In this document: in pieces, positions 1 through 9,067 of the stretch
How positions within the stretch are numbered: the stretch's first letter is position 1
Layout of the letters: each line of letters starts with the position of its first letter
Origin: SZUA-365 sp049663345
Lineage (GTDB): Bacteria; Bacteroidota; Ignavibacteria; SZUA-365
Length of the DNA: 64,000 nucleotides
Reading direction: 5' to 3'
NCBI GenBank assembly: GCA_049663345.1
Contig: JBATDG010000099.1
Location: 15,056 to 79,055, forward strand
Program-made: the position numbers and the translations under genes
The notes under the pieces: generated by a model
The model's database searches: none
What the model was told of the DNA's origin: nothing
What the model saw: only the letters and a program-made list of their open reading frames with translations

Positions 1-559
1 ACTGTACGGCGGCATAACGCCATTCGCTGCGAAGCTCGATTCGCTTTTCGAACAGAGTTCTGATCTTGAAGGCACGGGAGCGACGGGAGATGTGTCAGGA
101 TTGATCGGATTGTACGCGCATGGCAACGAACCGAGTCACCATATCGCGTATCTTTACAACCATGCCGGACAGCCATGGAAAACACAGGCGCTCACGCGCC
201 GCATCATGCGCGAGATGTATCATGACCAGCGCGACGGACTCTCGGGCAACGAGGACTGCGGGCAGATGTCCGCCTGGTATGTATTGAGCGCCATGGGCTT
301 TTATCCGCTCAATCCCTGCGGCGGAGAATACGAGATTGGGAGTCCGCTGCTCGATCGCGCGGAAATCCGTCTCGACGGCGGCCGCAGCTTCGTGATCACA
401 GCAGAAAACAACAGCGATGAGAATGTGTACGTGCAGTCGGCAACGTTGAATGGAATTCCCCTCGTCCGACCGATATTGCATCATGCAGATATCATGCGCG
501 GCGGCGAACTGCATCTCGTCATGGGCGCGGCGCCCTCTTCCCTTTGGTCCGAGGAATAA
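1..559 (+). CDS. GH92 family alpha-mannosidase, C-terminal part (5' end outside window)
   Basis: The reading frame is open from base 2, so this is the tail of a longer gene. The stretch HGNEPSHHIAYLYN, then GLSGNEDCGQMSAWYVLSAM and GFYPLNPCGGEYEIGSPL, is the typical C-terminal core of glycoside hydrolase family 92, which are calcium-dependent exo-mannosidases that trim mannose from N-glycans and mannans. About 185 residues are visible; family members usually have 700 or more, so most of the protein lies upstream. The stop is 18 bases before the next start, pointing to one operon with the following six genes. The linkage specificity cannot be read from this fragment. Family assignment is firm; the exact substrate is inference. 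Confidence 0.92.
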   Translation, partial: LYGGITPFAAKLDSLFEQSSDLEGTGATGDVSGLIGLYAHGNEPSHHIAYLYNHAGQPWKTQALTRRIMREMYHDQRDGLSGNEDCGQMSAWYVLSAMGFYPLNPCGGEYEIGSPLLDRAEIRLDGGRSFVITAENNSDENVYVQSATLNGIPLVRPILHHADIMRGGELHLVMGAAPSSLWSEE

Positions 560-577
560 CAGACACGGAGGTGTTTG

Positions 578-1702
578 ATGAATACACTGATTCCATTCCT
601 CCTTTCCGCATTGCTGCTCGGTGTTACTGGCGGCGGCGATGATCCCGCCCGGGAGGCGTATTACAGCATCGTTCCCAACAGCTATTGCTGTATGAAAACG
701 TCCGCACCTCTCACGATCGACGGACGCATGGATGAAGCCGCATGGCAGAGCGCGCCGTGGACCAGCAATTTCGTCGACATCCAGGGCGAGCTTGGCGCAC
801 TTCCCCGCTTTCGCACGCGCGTGAAAATGCTGTGGGACGAAACGTACTTTTACGTGCTGGCCGAGATGGAAGAAACGCATGTCTGGGCGACACTGAAGCA
901 GCGCGACACCGTGATTTTTCAGGACAACGATTTTGAGATCTTCGTCTGTCCCACCGGAACGAATCATACGTACTACGAATTCGAGGTCAACGCCTTCACC
1001 ACCGTGTGGGATCTTTTTCTCCCGAAACCCTATCGTGATGGGGGTCCCGCCGACAACGGCTGGGATATCAAAGGACTGAAATCCGCTGTGCAGGTTCGCG
1101 GCACCATCAATGATCCGACCGATCTCGACGAAGGGTGGAATGTGGAAGTAGCCATTCCCTGGAGCGCATTCAATCGCACTGCCATGGATTTCGATGGAAA
1201 GAAATCCATTGTACCGGCCGCCGCTCCGGTACCGGGACAGGACATGCGAGTGAATTTCTCCCGCGTCGAATGGCGGCAGGATGCAGCGTCCGGCTACTAC
1301 CGGAAAGTTGCGGGAATGAAAGAGGATAATTGGGTGTGGTCCCCGCAGGGCGTGATCGACATGCACCGCCCGGAGAAATGGGGTTGGGTGTATTTCATGG
1401 AGAATCCCGCAGACTGTGCGAATGTCGGACCCGATCCCGAATACGTTTACCAACTCGCCCTGATGCGTGTGTACGATGCGCAAAAAAGTTATTTCAAAAG
1501 TCACCGGAAATATGCGTCCTCTCTCGAGGATCTGGTGCTTATGCCGCATCTCTTCAGCGTCAACGGATCACGGCTGGATCTGCGTCCGCGAAAGAAAGGC
1601 TTCGTGGCGAGCTACCGCATCCTTCGTGAAGGCAATTCGCGAACGGTGATTTCCATCGACGAAAATTCCCAGCTCCTCACCTTCGAAGTGGTTGACCGTT
1701 GA
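578..1702 (+). CDS. secreted CBM9-like carbohydrate-binding protein
   Basis: A hydrophobic leader (LIPFLLSALLLGVTG) is followed by a beta-sandwich domain with the CBM9 hallmarks: LTIDGRMDEAAWQSAPWT near the start, then FQDNDFEIFVCPTGT, YYEFEVNAFTTVWDL and WNVEVAIPWSAF. Such domains bind the ends of sugar chains and often occur in proteins of carbohydrate-use loci. The last ~90 residues resemble a small helical tail (YQLALMRVYDAQKSYF) and show no known catalytic motif. ATG at 578 is preferred to TTG at 575 because GGAGG lies six bases before it. The gene sits between a mannosidase and a hexosaminidase, so a glycan-binding role on the cell surface or in the periplasm is likely. No enzyme activity is claimed. 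Confidence 0.8.
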   Translation: MNTLIPFLLSALLLGVTGGGDDPAREAYYSIVPNSYCCMKTSAPLTIDGRMDEAAWQSAPWTSNFVDIQGELGALPRFRTRVKMLWDETYFYVLAEMEETHVWATLKQRDTVIFQDNDFEIFVCPTGTNHTYYEFEVNAFTTVWDLFLPKPYRDGGPADNGWDIKGLKSAVQVRGTINDPTDLDEGWNVEVAIPWSAFNRTAMDFDGKKSIVPAAAPVPGQDMRVNFSRVEWRQDAASGYYRKVAGMKEDNWVWSPQGVIDMHRPEKWGWVYFMENPADCANVGPDPEYVYQLALMRVYDAQKSYFKSHRKYASSLEDLVLMPHLFSVNGSRLDLRPRKKGFVASYRILREGNSRTVISIDENSQLLTFEVVDR

Positions 1703-3975
1703 GCGATATCCGATCCATCACTGGTCGTCTCCTCGCCGTTGTTCTTTGCTGTATCGGCGCGAGTGGAACCGTATGCGCTCAGCAGCCGCTGATCCCTCTG
1801 CCCGTGCGCTCGGTGATGCAGCCGGGTGCGTTTCATCTGGACGAAAAAACCGTCATCCTCATCGAAGCCGGCAGCAGTGCTCCGGCAGCCACCGCGCAGT
1901 ATCTGGCGGATATGATAGGACGCGTTTCCTCATTCACTCCCGTGATCGCTACACATCAGGGGGGACGTCCGCCCCAAAACACCATCCTGCTTTCACTCCG
2001 CAGTGCGAACGATTCCGTCAATCTGGAGGGCTATGTGCTTCGGGTGATGCCGGGCGGAGTCATACTCAGCGCTCCGACCGAAGCGGGATTGTTTTACGGA
2101 CTGCAGACACTGCGTCAGCTGCTGCCTCCGCGCTTCGAATCCGCCGCTGCCCGCGACACCGTGCGCGGCTGGGACCTCCCCTGCTGCATGATTCAGGATG
2201 CCCCGCGATTTTCCTGGCGCGGTCTTCTCCTCGACTGCTGCCGTCATTTCATGGATGTCGAATTCGTCAAGCGCACAATCGATCTGATCGCGCAGCTGAA
2301 AATGAATCGCCTGCACTGGCATCTGACCGAAGATCAGGGCTGGCGCATCGAGATACGGAAGCACCCCGCCCTGACCGCCATCGGCGGGTGGCGAACGGAG
2401 AAGGACGGTACGCGCTACGGCGGGTTCTATACGCAGGCGCAGATCCGCGACGTCGTCGCCTACGCCGCGGCCCGGCATGTGACCATCGTGCCGGAAATCG
2501 AACTGCCCGGACATTCACTCGCCGCGCTCGCCGCGTATCCGAAGCTCTCCTGCACCGGCGGTCCTTTCGAAGTCGCGAATGACTGGGGCGTGTTCAAGGA
2601 CATCTACTGCGCGGGACGGGAAGAAACCTTCACGTTTCTCGAGGAAGTGCTCACCGAAGTGATGGAGCTGTTTCCCTCGGCCTACATTCACATTGGCGGA
2701 GACGAAGCTCCGAAATACCGCTGGGAGCATTGCGACCGCTGCCAGGCGCGCATGGCGGCCGAAGGACTCGCCGACGAACATGCGCTGCAGTCCTGGTTCA
2801 TCGCGCGCGTCGAGCGCTTTCTCAACGAGCACGGACGCAAGCTGATTGGCTGGGATGAAATCCTCGAAGGCGGACTTGCACAAAACGCTACGGTGCAATC
2901 CTGGCGCGGCATGGAAGGCGCTGTCGCCGCGGCGCGATCGGGACACGACGCCATCGTCTCCCCCACCAGCCACGCGTATTTCGACTATCCCGTCAGCTCT
3001 ATTGATCTTGAGAAAGTCTACACTTTCGACCCTGTGCCGCCCGAGCTCAAGCCCTCAGAAGCAGAGCATATACTCGGCGGCGAATGCAACATGTGGACAG
3101 AACACGCGCCGCAATCCCTGGTGGAGAGCAAGATCTATCCGCGCATACTCGCGATGGCGGAAGTGTTGTGGACTCCGGCATGGCAGCGGCGGTACGATGA
3201 TTTTCACAAGCGCGTGCAGGCGTATTATCCGCGGCTCGATACACTCGGCGTGCGCTACGGCTTCGAGGCGCCGCCGGTGCGTTTCGATGTCCAGCGCGAC
3301 AGCAGCGGAAAGGCGCTCCGCGTGTCCCTTCTTGCCGGACAACCGGGTCTGCTGCTCCGCTATATCGAGCCGGGAGAACGCGCGGCGGTGCGGGAGTATT
3401 CCCTTCCCCTGCTGCTTTCGGGCAAGGGCACCGTTCGTGCGTTTGCGGAAGGTCCTGCAAAAAAGCGCAGCGACACACTTTCGCTCAGCTATGATCTTCA
3501 TGCGGGAGTGGACGCCGCCGTCGAACTTGCGCAGCGTCCGAGCGACTGGTATACCGCAGGCGGAGCATCGGCGATGGTCGACGGCATCCGCGGAAGCGAT
3601 GCTTTCCGCGATGGACGTTGGCAAGGGTATGAAGGCAAGGATGTGGAAATCACACTCGATCTTGGTACTCCACGCATGATCTCCGAACTTTCCGCAGGAT
3701 TCCTGCAATACAATCCGGCCTGGATTTTTATGCCGAGGCGGGTGACCTTCAGTATTTCGAAGGACGGCCATGCATTCACCGAAATCACGACAGTGGAGAA
3801 TAGCGCTTCCGATCGTGAGGAGACGACGTTCACCCGCGATTTCACCGCACCTTGCGCAGGACAGCAGGCGCGCTTCGTGCGTCTCCGAGCTGAGACCATG
3901 GGCAGTTGTCCCGACTGGCACCCCGGCGCCGGCGGCAAGGCCTGGATTTTCATCGACGAATTCATCGTGCGCTGA
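1699..3975 (+). CDS. GH20 beta-N-acetylhexosaminidase
   Basis: Exported exo-enzyme that removes terminal beta-linked GlcNAc or GalNAc. A leader (LLAVVLCCIGASGTVCAQ) precedes a GH20b-type N-domain and the catalytic barrel, with MNRLHWHLTEDQGWRIE and HIGGDEAPKYRWEHC; the Asp-Glu pair of the substrate-assisted mechanism is residues 335-336. FDYP, the GGE/NMWTEH segment and PRILAMAEVLWTP are further GH20 marks. The final ~150 residues look like an F5/8 type C (discoidin) domain (VEITLDLGTPRMISEL). The TTG start overlaps the previous stop (TTGA), implying translational coupling. At 758 residues the length is normal for GH20 with a C-terminal lectin-like domain. With the permease and kinase downstream, it probably supplies GlcNAc. 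Confidence 0.95.
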   Translation: MSDIRSITGRLLAVVLCCIGASGTVCAQQPLIPLPVRSVMQPGAFHLDEKTVILIEAGSSAPAATAQYLADMIGRVSSFTPVIATHQGGRPPQNTILLSLRSANDSVNLEGYVLRVMPGGVILSAPTEAGLFYGLQTLRQLLPPRFESAAARDTVRGWDLPCCMIQDAPRFSWRGLLLDCCRHFMDVEFVKRTIDLIAQLKMNRLHWHLTEDQGWRIEIRKHPALTAIGGWRTEKDGTRYGGFYTQAQIRDVVAYAAARHVTIVPEIELPGHSLAALAAYPKLSCTGGPFEVANDWGVFKDIYCAGREETFTFLEEVLTEVMELFPSAYIHIGGDEAPKYRWEHCDRCQARMAAEGLADEHALQSWFIARVERFLNEHGRKLIGWDEILEGGLAQNATVQSWRGMEGAVAAARSGHDAIVSPTSHAYFDYPVSSIDLEKVYTFDPVPPELKPSEAEHILGGECNMWTEHAPQSLVESKIYPRILAMAEVLWTPAWQRRYDDFHKRVQAYYPRLDTLGVRYGFEAPPVRFDVQRDSSGKALRVSLLAGQPGLLLRYIEPGERAAVREYSLPLLLSGKGTVRAFAEGPAKKRSDTLSLSYDLHAGVDAAVELAQRPSDWYTAGGASAMVDGIRGSDAFRDGRWQGYEGKDVEITLDLGTPRMISELSAGFLQYNPAWIFMPRRVTFSISKDGHAFTEITTVENSASDREETTFTRDFTAPCAGQQARFVRLRAETMGSCPDWHPGAGGKAWIFIDEFIVR

Positions 3976-4021
3976 TACGGCGCGCGCTTTCTCTCACTGA
4001 TCACAGCAGCCGAACAACAAC

Positions 4022-5440
4022 ATGGCAATCCCCAGCAGCGCGACAAATTTACAGGCCGGAACGAGCGGCCGTGACAGCGGCGAACAGAAGTCCTACACCG
4101 TCCCTTTCGCCATTGTGACGGGACTGTTTTTCATGTGGGGCTTCACGACCTGCATGAACGACATTCTCATCCCCTATCTGAAAGGCGTGTTCGACCTCAA
4201 CCACACGCAGGCCATGTTCGTGCAGTTCGCATTCTTCGGTGCGTATTTTGTCGGCTCCCTCCTCTACTTCCTCATTTCCACGCGCACAGGCGATCCGATC
4301 GGCCGCATCGGCTACAGGAACGGCATCGTGGCCGGACTCCTTCTTTCAGCGCTCGGGACCGCGCTGTTCTATCCCGCAGCTGAGATGGTATCGTATGGTT
4401 TTTTCCTCGCTGCGCTGTTCATACTCGGACTCGGCTTCACCCTTCTGCAGATTGCCGCAAATCCCTACGTCGCCATTCTCGGCAGCGAAAGCACCGCCTC
4501 GAGCCGCCTGAACCTTGCGCAGGGCTTCAACTCCTTCGGCACGACCATCGCCCCGCTGATCGGCGGCTTCCTGATTTTCAAATACTTCGCGGGGGCGGAT
4601 GTCGTCGGAGCGGATTCGGTGAAAGTCCCGTACCTGGTTTTCGCAGGAATGTTTCTGCTGATGGCAGTTGCCATGCGAATGGCGAAGCTTCCGGAGTTCG
4701 CCGGCAGCCGCAGCGCCGAACGCGGCGCAGGCGCCCTGCGTCACCGGCACACGCTGCTCGGCATGCTCGCGATCTTCATGTATGTCGGCGCGGAAGTGAG
4801 CATCGGCAGCATCATGATCAGCTTCCTCGGCCTGAAGGAAATCGTGGGACTCGAACCCGCCGCCGCCTCGACCTACGTTTCGTTTTACTGGGGCGGCCTG
4901 ATGATCGGACGTTTTCTCGGAGCGATCTCCCTGAGCGGTGTTCGCGCTTCACGAAAATACCTGATCATGGTGCTCATTCCCGTCGCAGCGTTCGCCGTAA
5001 TTCTCTATCTTCAGGGATGGCAGATCGCGCTGAATTACGGCATATTTCTCGCGCTCAGTCTCGGCGGATTTTTCATCGGCCGCTCGATGGCCGCACGCAC
5101 GCTGATGGTCTTCGCGCTCACTTCGGCATTGCTCCTCGTGGTGGCGCTGTTCACAACAGGCACAGTCGCAATGTGGACAGTTATCGGAATCGGACTGTTC
5201 AATTCGATCATGTGGTCGAATATTTTCACTCTCTCGATTGCCGGGCTGGGCAAGGACACAAGCCAGGCCTCTTCCCTTCTCGTGATGGCGATCGTGGGCG
5301 GAGCCATTCTCCCGGTACTCCAGGGAGTGGCGGCAGACAGTGTCGGCGTTCATGCCTCGTTCATCGTGCCGCTCGGCGCGTATCTTTATATCGCATGGTA
5401 CGGCTGGCGCGGCTACGCTATCGTTGATAACAAAAAGTAA
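4022..5440 (+). CDS. FucP/NagP-type sugar:H+ symporter (MFS, FHS family)
   Basis: Inner-membrane protein of 472 residues with about 12 hydrophobic segments. The opening VTGLFFMWGFTTCMNDILIP, the loop GRIGYRNGIV and LQIAANPYVAILG with LNLAQGFNSFGTTIAP are typical of the fucose/glucose/galactose permease branch of the major facilitator superfamily, which includes NagP, the N-acetylglucosamine permease. It follows the GH20 gene by 46 bases and precedes a ROK kinase by 24, so N-acetylglucosamine is the most likely substrate, though that is inferred from neighbours. No strong ribosome site is visible before ATG 4022, so expression may depend on coupling to the gene before it. About 25 polar residues precede the first membrane span, and a later start is possible. 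Confidence 0.92.
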   Translation: MAIPSSATNLQAGTSGRDSGEQKSYTVPFAIVTGLFFMWGFTTCMNDILIPYLKGVFDLNHTQAMFVQFAFFGAYFVGSLLYFLISTRTGDPIGRIGYRNGIVAGLLLSALGTALFYPAAEMVSYGFFLAALFILGLGFTLLQIAANPYVAILGSESTASSRLNLAQGFNSFGTTIAPLIGGFLIFKYFAGADVVGADSVKVPYLVFAGMFLLMAVAMRMAKLPEFAGSRSAERGAGALRHRHTLLGMLAIFMYVGAEVSIGSIMISFLGLKEIVGLEPAAASTYVSFYWGGLMIGRFLGAISLSGVRASRKYLIMVLIPVAAFAVILYLQGWQIALNYGIFLALSLGGFFIGRSMAARTLMVFALTSALLLVVALFTTGTVAMWTVIGIGLFNSIMWSNIFTLSIAGLGKDTSQASSLLVMAIVGGAILPVLQGVAADSVGVHASFIVPLGAYLYIAWYGWRGYAIVDNKK

Positions 5441-5464
5441 TCAACAGTTTTTCAGGAGAAAATC

Positions 5465-6430
5465 ATGACAGAAGTCATGGCCGGCGTTGATATCGGAGGA
5501 ACGAATACGGTATACGGACTCGTCGACCGCGATGGCAACATCGTTGCCGAGGGAAAGATGAGTACTGCGGTATATGAAGATGCGGAGGGGTTCCTTGAGT
5601 CCCTTGCAATACACGTCCTCGCGCTGGTTGAAGCGGCCGAAACTCCGCTGCAGCTTTGCGGCATCGGCGTGGGCGGACCCAACGGACATTATTTCAGCGG
5701 CACAATAGAAGAAGCCCCGAATCTCCCCTGGAAAGGGACATTGGAAGTGACGGACATTCTGTCGTCGCACACGAAGGTTCCGGCCGTACTCACCAACGAC
5801 GCGAATGCAGCGGCGATGGGTGAAATGTTGTACGGCGCCGCGAGAAATATGAAGGACTTCGTTGTCGTCACACTCGGAACCGGACTCGGCAGCGGCTTCG
5901 TGGTCGACGGCAAGGTGCTGTACGGATGGAGTGGATTCGCCGGAGAATTGGGGCATGTCATCGTGCAGGAGAATGGCAGGGCCTGCGGCTGTGGCCGGCG
6001 CGGATGCCTGGAGACTTATGTCTCGGCTCCCGGCCTCGTACGCACGGTCATGGAATTACTTGGCGATGCACCGCGCGACAGTGCGCTGCGCGATATTCCG
6101 ATGAATGCCATGACTGCGAAGCATGTCGCGGAGGCCGCGCATGATGGTGACGCTGTCGCCAGGGAAGCGTTTGCGAAAACCGGACACATCCTCGGGCTTG
6201 CACTGGCGAACACCATCGCGATGACGAGTCCACAGGCCATCATTCTTTTCGGCGGACTCGCACAGGCGGGCCGACTCATTCTGGATCCCACGCGCGAGGC
6301 CATGGAAAGCATGACCATGCAAGTCCTCAAAGGCAGCACACGGCTCCTGCTTTCTGCACTGATGGAGCGCAACGCAGCAGTGCTCGGGGCCGCGGCCCTC
6401 GCCTGGGATGAGGCAAGGAAACCGGCATGA
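5465..6430 (+). CDS. ROK family sugar kinase (probably N-acetylglucosamine or glucose kinase)
   Basis: A 321-residue ATP-dependent sugar kinase of the ROK family. Visible marks: phosphate-binding VDIGGTNTVYGLVD at residues 8-21, catalytic Asp112 in LTNDANAAAMGE, the LGTGLGSGF loop, Glu161 and His164 in GELGH, and the zinc-binding CGCGRRGC (Cys174, 176, 181). There is no N-terminal helix-turn-helix, so this is a kinase rather than a NagC-type repressor. AGGAG lies before ATG 5465. It follows the sugar permease and its stop overlaps the next start (ATGA). Hexosaminidase, permease and kinase together form a plausible GlcNAc uptake and phosphorylation route, but GlcNAc over glucose is inference; nagA and nagB are not in the window. 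Confidence 0.93.
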   Translation: MTEVMAGVDIGGTNTVYGLVDRDGNIVAEGKMSTAVYEDAEGFLESLAIHVLALVEAAETPLQLCGIGVGGPNGHYFSGTIEEAPNLPWKGTLEVTDILSSHTKVPAVLTNDANAAAMGEMLYGAARNMKDFVVVTLGTGLGSGFVVDGKVLYGWSGFAGELGHVIVQENGRACGCGRRGCLETYVSAPGLVRTVMELLGDAPRDSALRDIPMNAMTAKHVAEAAHDGDAVAREAFAKTGHILGLALANTIAMTSPQAIILFGGLAQAGRLILDPTREAMESMTMQVLKGSTRLLLSALMERNAAVLGAAALAWDEARKPA

Positions 6431-9051
6431 GTCGTCCATTGCTGTTTGTGATCGCAGCAGCCATATCCATTACCGCGATGACTTCACCCGGCTTCGGCCA
6501 GAAGCTTCTCTCAGCTGAGGACCATGCGTACTACTCCGAGCTGCTTGCGCAGCGGCGGACCCGCTTCCCTCAACTGGAAGCGGACGTCTTTTCCGTAATG
6601 GAGAAGGCGACGCTTTGGGGAGAAAAGGAGGCACTGCTCTTCCTTTTCGCCACATCCCCGCTCTGCGATCTGACCGCTCATGATGGAAGCTTTTTTCTCA
6701 GTACCGTCAGAGCAACACTCGAAACCCGGCGGCTCGCGCCCTGGGGCGAGGATATGCCCAACGCGATTTTTCTGCATTTCGTGCTGCCCCTGCGGGTGAA
6801 TAACGAAGCGCTGGATTCATCGCGCCTGCTGTTTCAGGATATTCTCCGGCGAAGGGTCGAGGGAATGTCCATGCACGACGCGGTGCTTGAGATCAATCAC
6901 TGGTGCCATGAATTCGTCACCTATGCCCCGAGCGATGCCCGCACGAGGTCGCCGCTGGCGACCATGCTCAATGCACTCGGACGATGTGGAGAGGAGTCCG
7001 TTTTCACCACAGCGGCGCTGCGTGCTGCCGGCATTCCTGCACGTCAGGTGTACGTGCCCCGCTGGGCGCATGCCGATGACAACCACGCCTGGGTGGAGGC
7101 CTGGGTGGATGGCCGCTGGCATTACATCGGCGCCTGCGAACCCAATGTCGATCTCGACCGTGCGTGGTTTACGGAGCCGGCGCATCGTGCCATGCTGACT
7201 GCAACCACGGTGCAGGGACGCTACCGCGGCGAGGAAGACGTGCTGAGCTCCAACAGCATGTACACACGGATCAATACGCTGCCTGTCTACACCGATACCC
7301 ATGTGCTCACCGTGCAGGTAAGTGATGAGAAAGGCCGGCCTGTGCAGAATGCTGCGGTTGAATTCTGCATCTACAATTACGCGGAATTCTATCCACTCGC
7401 ATCGCTGCGGACGGGAGAGTCCGGCGCGGCCTCGTTCCTGACCGGATATGGAGATCTTCTTGTATGGGCACATCAGGATCAGCGGTATGCATTCACACAC
7501 GTCTCGAATGGTATCAGCGATACTGTGCGACTGATTCTCACAAAAAATCATGACCACTCGGGGCAAAGAGTTTTCGACATTATTCCGCCGCCTGAAGTAA
7601 AGCTGAACGTCGACGATCATCCTCGTGCGGCTGAGACTGCACGCCGCCTGTTTCTCGACGACAGCCTGCGATCGCTGTACGAGAGTGAATTCGTTGACTC
7701 CAGCCGCAGCGCAGCGCTGGCAGAGGCGTACGGATATGCTCCCGACAGCGTCTGGACTTTGCTGCATGCAGCCCGGGGAAATTGGAGAGAAATGGACTCC
7801 TTTTTCTCCATCGCTTCGCGAAGCAACCGCGTTCCCGCATTGAGCTACCTCGGCACGCTCGCGGTGAAGGACCTCCAGGATGGCAAAGCCGACGTGCTGC
7901 TCGAGCATTACAATGCCGCGCTTACCGCTCGCGATGCTGATCAGCCCTGCGATGAATTGTTCATGAAATATGTTTGCTGTCCGCGCATCGGCCAGGAGGA
8001 GCTGCGTCCCTGGCGCGAATATTTGCAGAGCGCCATTGCCGAACACCCGCCCCTCAGCAGCCGCAGTGCTGAAGCTATCGGGGCATGGGTTCGCGACAGC
8101 ATCCGGATCGAAAGTTCGGAAAATTGGGTTCGCGTCCCGATTTCTCCGGATCGTGTATTCGCCTTACGTTCGGGGGACAGGTATTCTCGCAATATTCTTT
8201 TCGTCGCGCTTTGCCGCGCGGCCGGAATCGCAGCGCAGCTGGATCCTGCTGCCGGAACCCCGCAGTATTGGACCGGAAGCGGCTGGCGCAGTGCGGCTCT
8301 TGAAGCTGCGGTGGTCATCCCCGAGCCGAGTACGGAATTGCTGCTGCAGATTCCTTCACATCAGCACACCCAGACCCCGGAATATGCCAGGCACTTCACC
8401 CTGGCCCGCCTCGACAACGGGACCTATCACACGCTCGATTATGAGGCTAATGCGTTATTTGATCAGTGGCCCGTGCGCCTGAAGCTGCGGCCCGGCGATT
8501 ATCTGCTCACGAATGGAAATCGGCAGCCTGATGGATCCGTGCTCGCGACGATGGATTTCTTCACGCTCGATTCGGGAGAGCACGCCGAGCATGAAATACA
8601 CATACGTGACGACGACGACCTCCCGGTCGTACTTTCAGAAATCGATACGTCGCTGCTTCCCGAAGACGGTGCGAAGGCATACGTGCTGATGTGGATTGAA
8701 CGCGGCACGGAACCGGTGTCCCATGCTCTGCTCGATATCGCTGAGAAACGCACTGCACTCGCTTCGCAGCCCGCCGCCTTTCTCCTCGCAGGAAACGGAA
8801 GCATGGATGAGGAAGAGCTGCGGCGCGTTGCACAGCAGTCGCTGCCGCCACGCGTCTCGGTCGCGGCTGACGGTTCTCCGGCGCTGCTAAATAACATCAA
8901 AGATCGCCTCGAGCTGCCTGAAGGGATGCAGCTCCCGCTCATCGTTGTCTGCGATGCCCGCGGCAGCGTGACGTTCGTAAGCCGGGGATATTCGATCGGG
9001 GTCGGCGCACAAATACTTCGCATACTCGAACGCATGCGTCTCGAAGATTGA
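6427..9051 (+). CDS. secreted protein with two transglutaminase-like domains
   Basis: Exported 874-residue protein (leader SRPLLFVIAAAISITAMTSP). The first transglutaminase-core domain carries Cys187 in LGRCGEES, His220 in DDNHAWVEAW and Glu238 in YIGACEPNVD, an intact Cys-His-acid triad. A beta-sandwich follows (VSDEKGRPVQNAAVEF). A second, degraded transglutaminase-like domain appears around residues 545-620 (SRNILFVALCRAAGIAAQLD), with no clear His partner. The C-terminal ~120 residues resemble a thioredoxin fold without a CxxC pair. Proteins of this layout occur beside glycan-use genes in Bacteroidota, where a protease or amidase role on glycopeptides is suspected but unproven. The start overlaps the kinase stop (ATGA). 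Confidence 0.8.
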   Translation: MSRPLLFVIAAAISITAMTSPGFGQKLLSAEDHAYYSELLAQRRTRFPQLEADVFSVMEKATLWGEKEALLFLFATSPLCDLTAHDGSFFLSTVRATLETRRLAPWGEDMPNAIFLHFVLPLRVNNEALDSSRLLFQDILRRRVEGMSMHDAVLEINHWCHEFVTYAPSDARTRSPLATMLNALGRCGEESVFTTAALRAAGIPARQVYVPRWAHADDNHAWVEAWVDGRWHYIGACEPNVDLDRAWFTEPAHRAMLTATTVQGRYRGEEDVLSSNSMYTRINTLPVYTDTHVLTVQVSDEKGRPVQNAAVEFCIYNYAEFYPLASLRTGESGAASFLTGYGDLLVWAHQDQRYAFTHVSNGISDTVRLILTKNHDHSGQRVFDIIPPPEVKLNVDDHPRAAETARRLFLDDSLRSLYESEFVDSSRSAALAEAYGYAPDSVWTLLHAARGNWREMDSFFSIASRSNRVPALSYLGTLAVKDLQDGKADVLLEHYNAALTARDADQPCDELFMKYVCCPRIGQEELRPWREYLQSAIAEHPPLSSRSAEAIGAWVRDSIRIESSENWVRVPISPDRVFALRSGDRYSRNILFVALCRAAGIAAQLDPAAGTPQYWTGSGWRSAALEAAVVIPEPSTELLLQIPSHQHTQTPEYARHFTLARLDNGTYHTLDYEANALFDQWPVRLKLRPGDYLLTNGNRQPDGSVLATMDFFTLDSGEHAEHEIHIRDDDDLPVVLSEIDTSLLPEDGAKAYVLMWIERGTEPVSHALLDIAEKRTALASQPAAFLLAGNGSMDEEELRRVAQQSLPPRVSVAADGSPALLNNIKDRLELPEGMQLPLIVVCDARGSVTFVSRGYSIGVGAQILRILERMRLED

Positions 9052-9067
9052 AAGCAAGGAGAAGGCC

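Noticed and set aside
95..1549. Long minus-strand frame (484 codons) opposite the GH92 and CBM9 genes
   Set aside because: Antisense shadow of two clear genes; no family resemblance and it crosses the gene boundary.
5465..6430. NagC-type repressor as the identity of the ROK protein
   Set aside because: No N-terminal DNA-binding domain, and the kinase residues Asp112 and the zinc site are intact.
6817..8046. Minus-strand frame of 409 codons opposite the transglutaminase-like gene
   Set aside because: Composition follows codon bias of the gene on the other strand; no motif.
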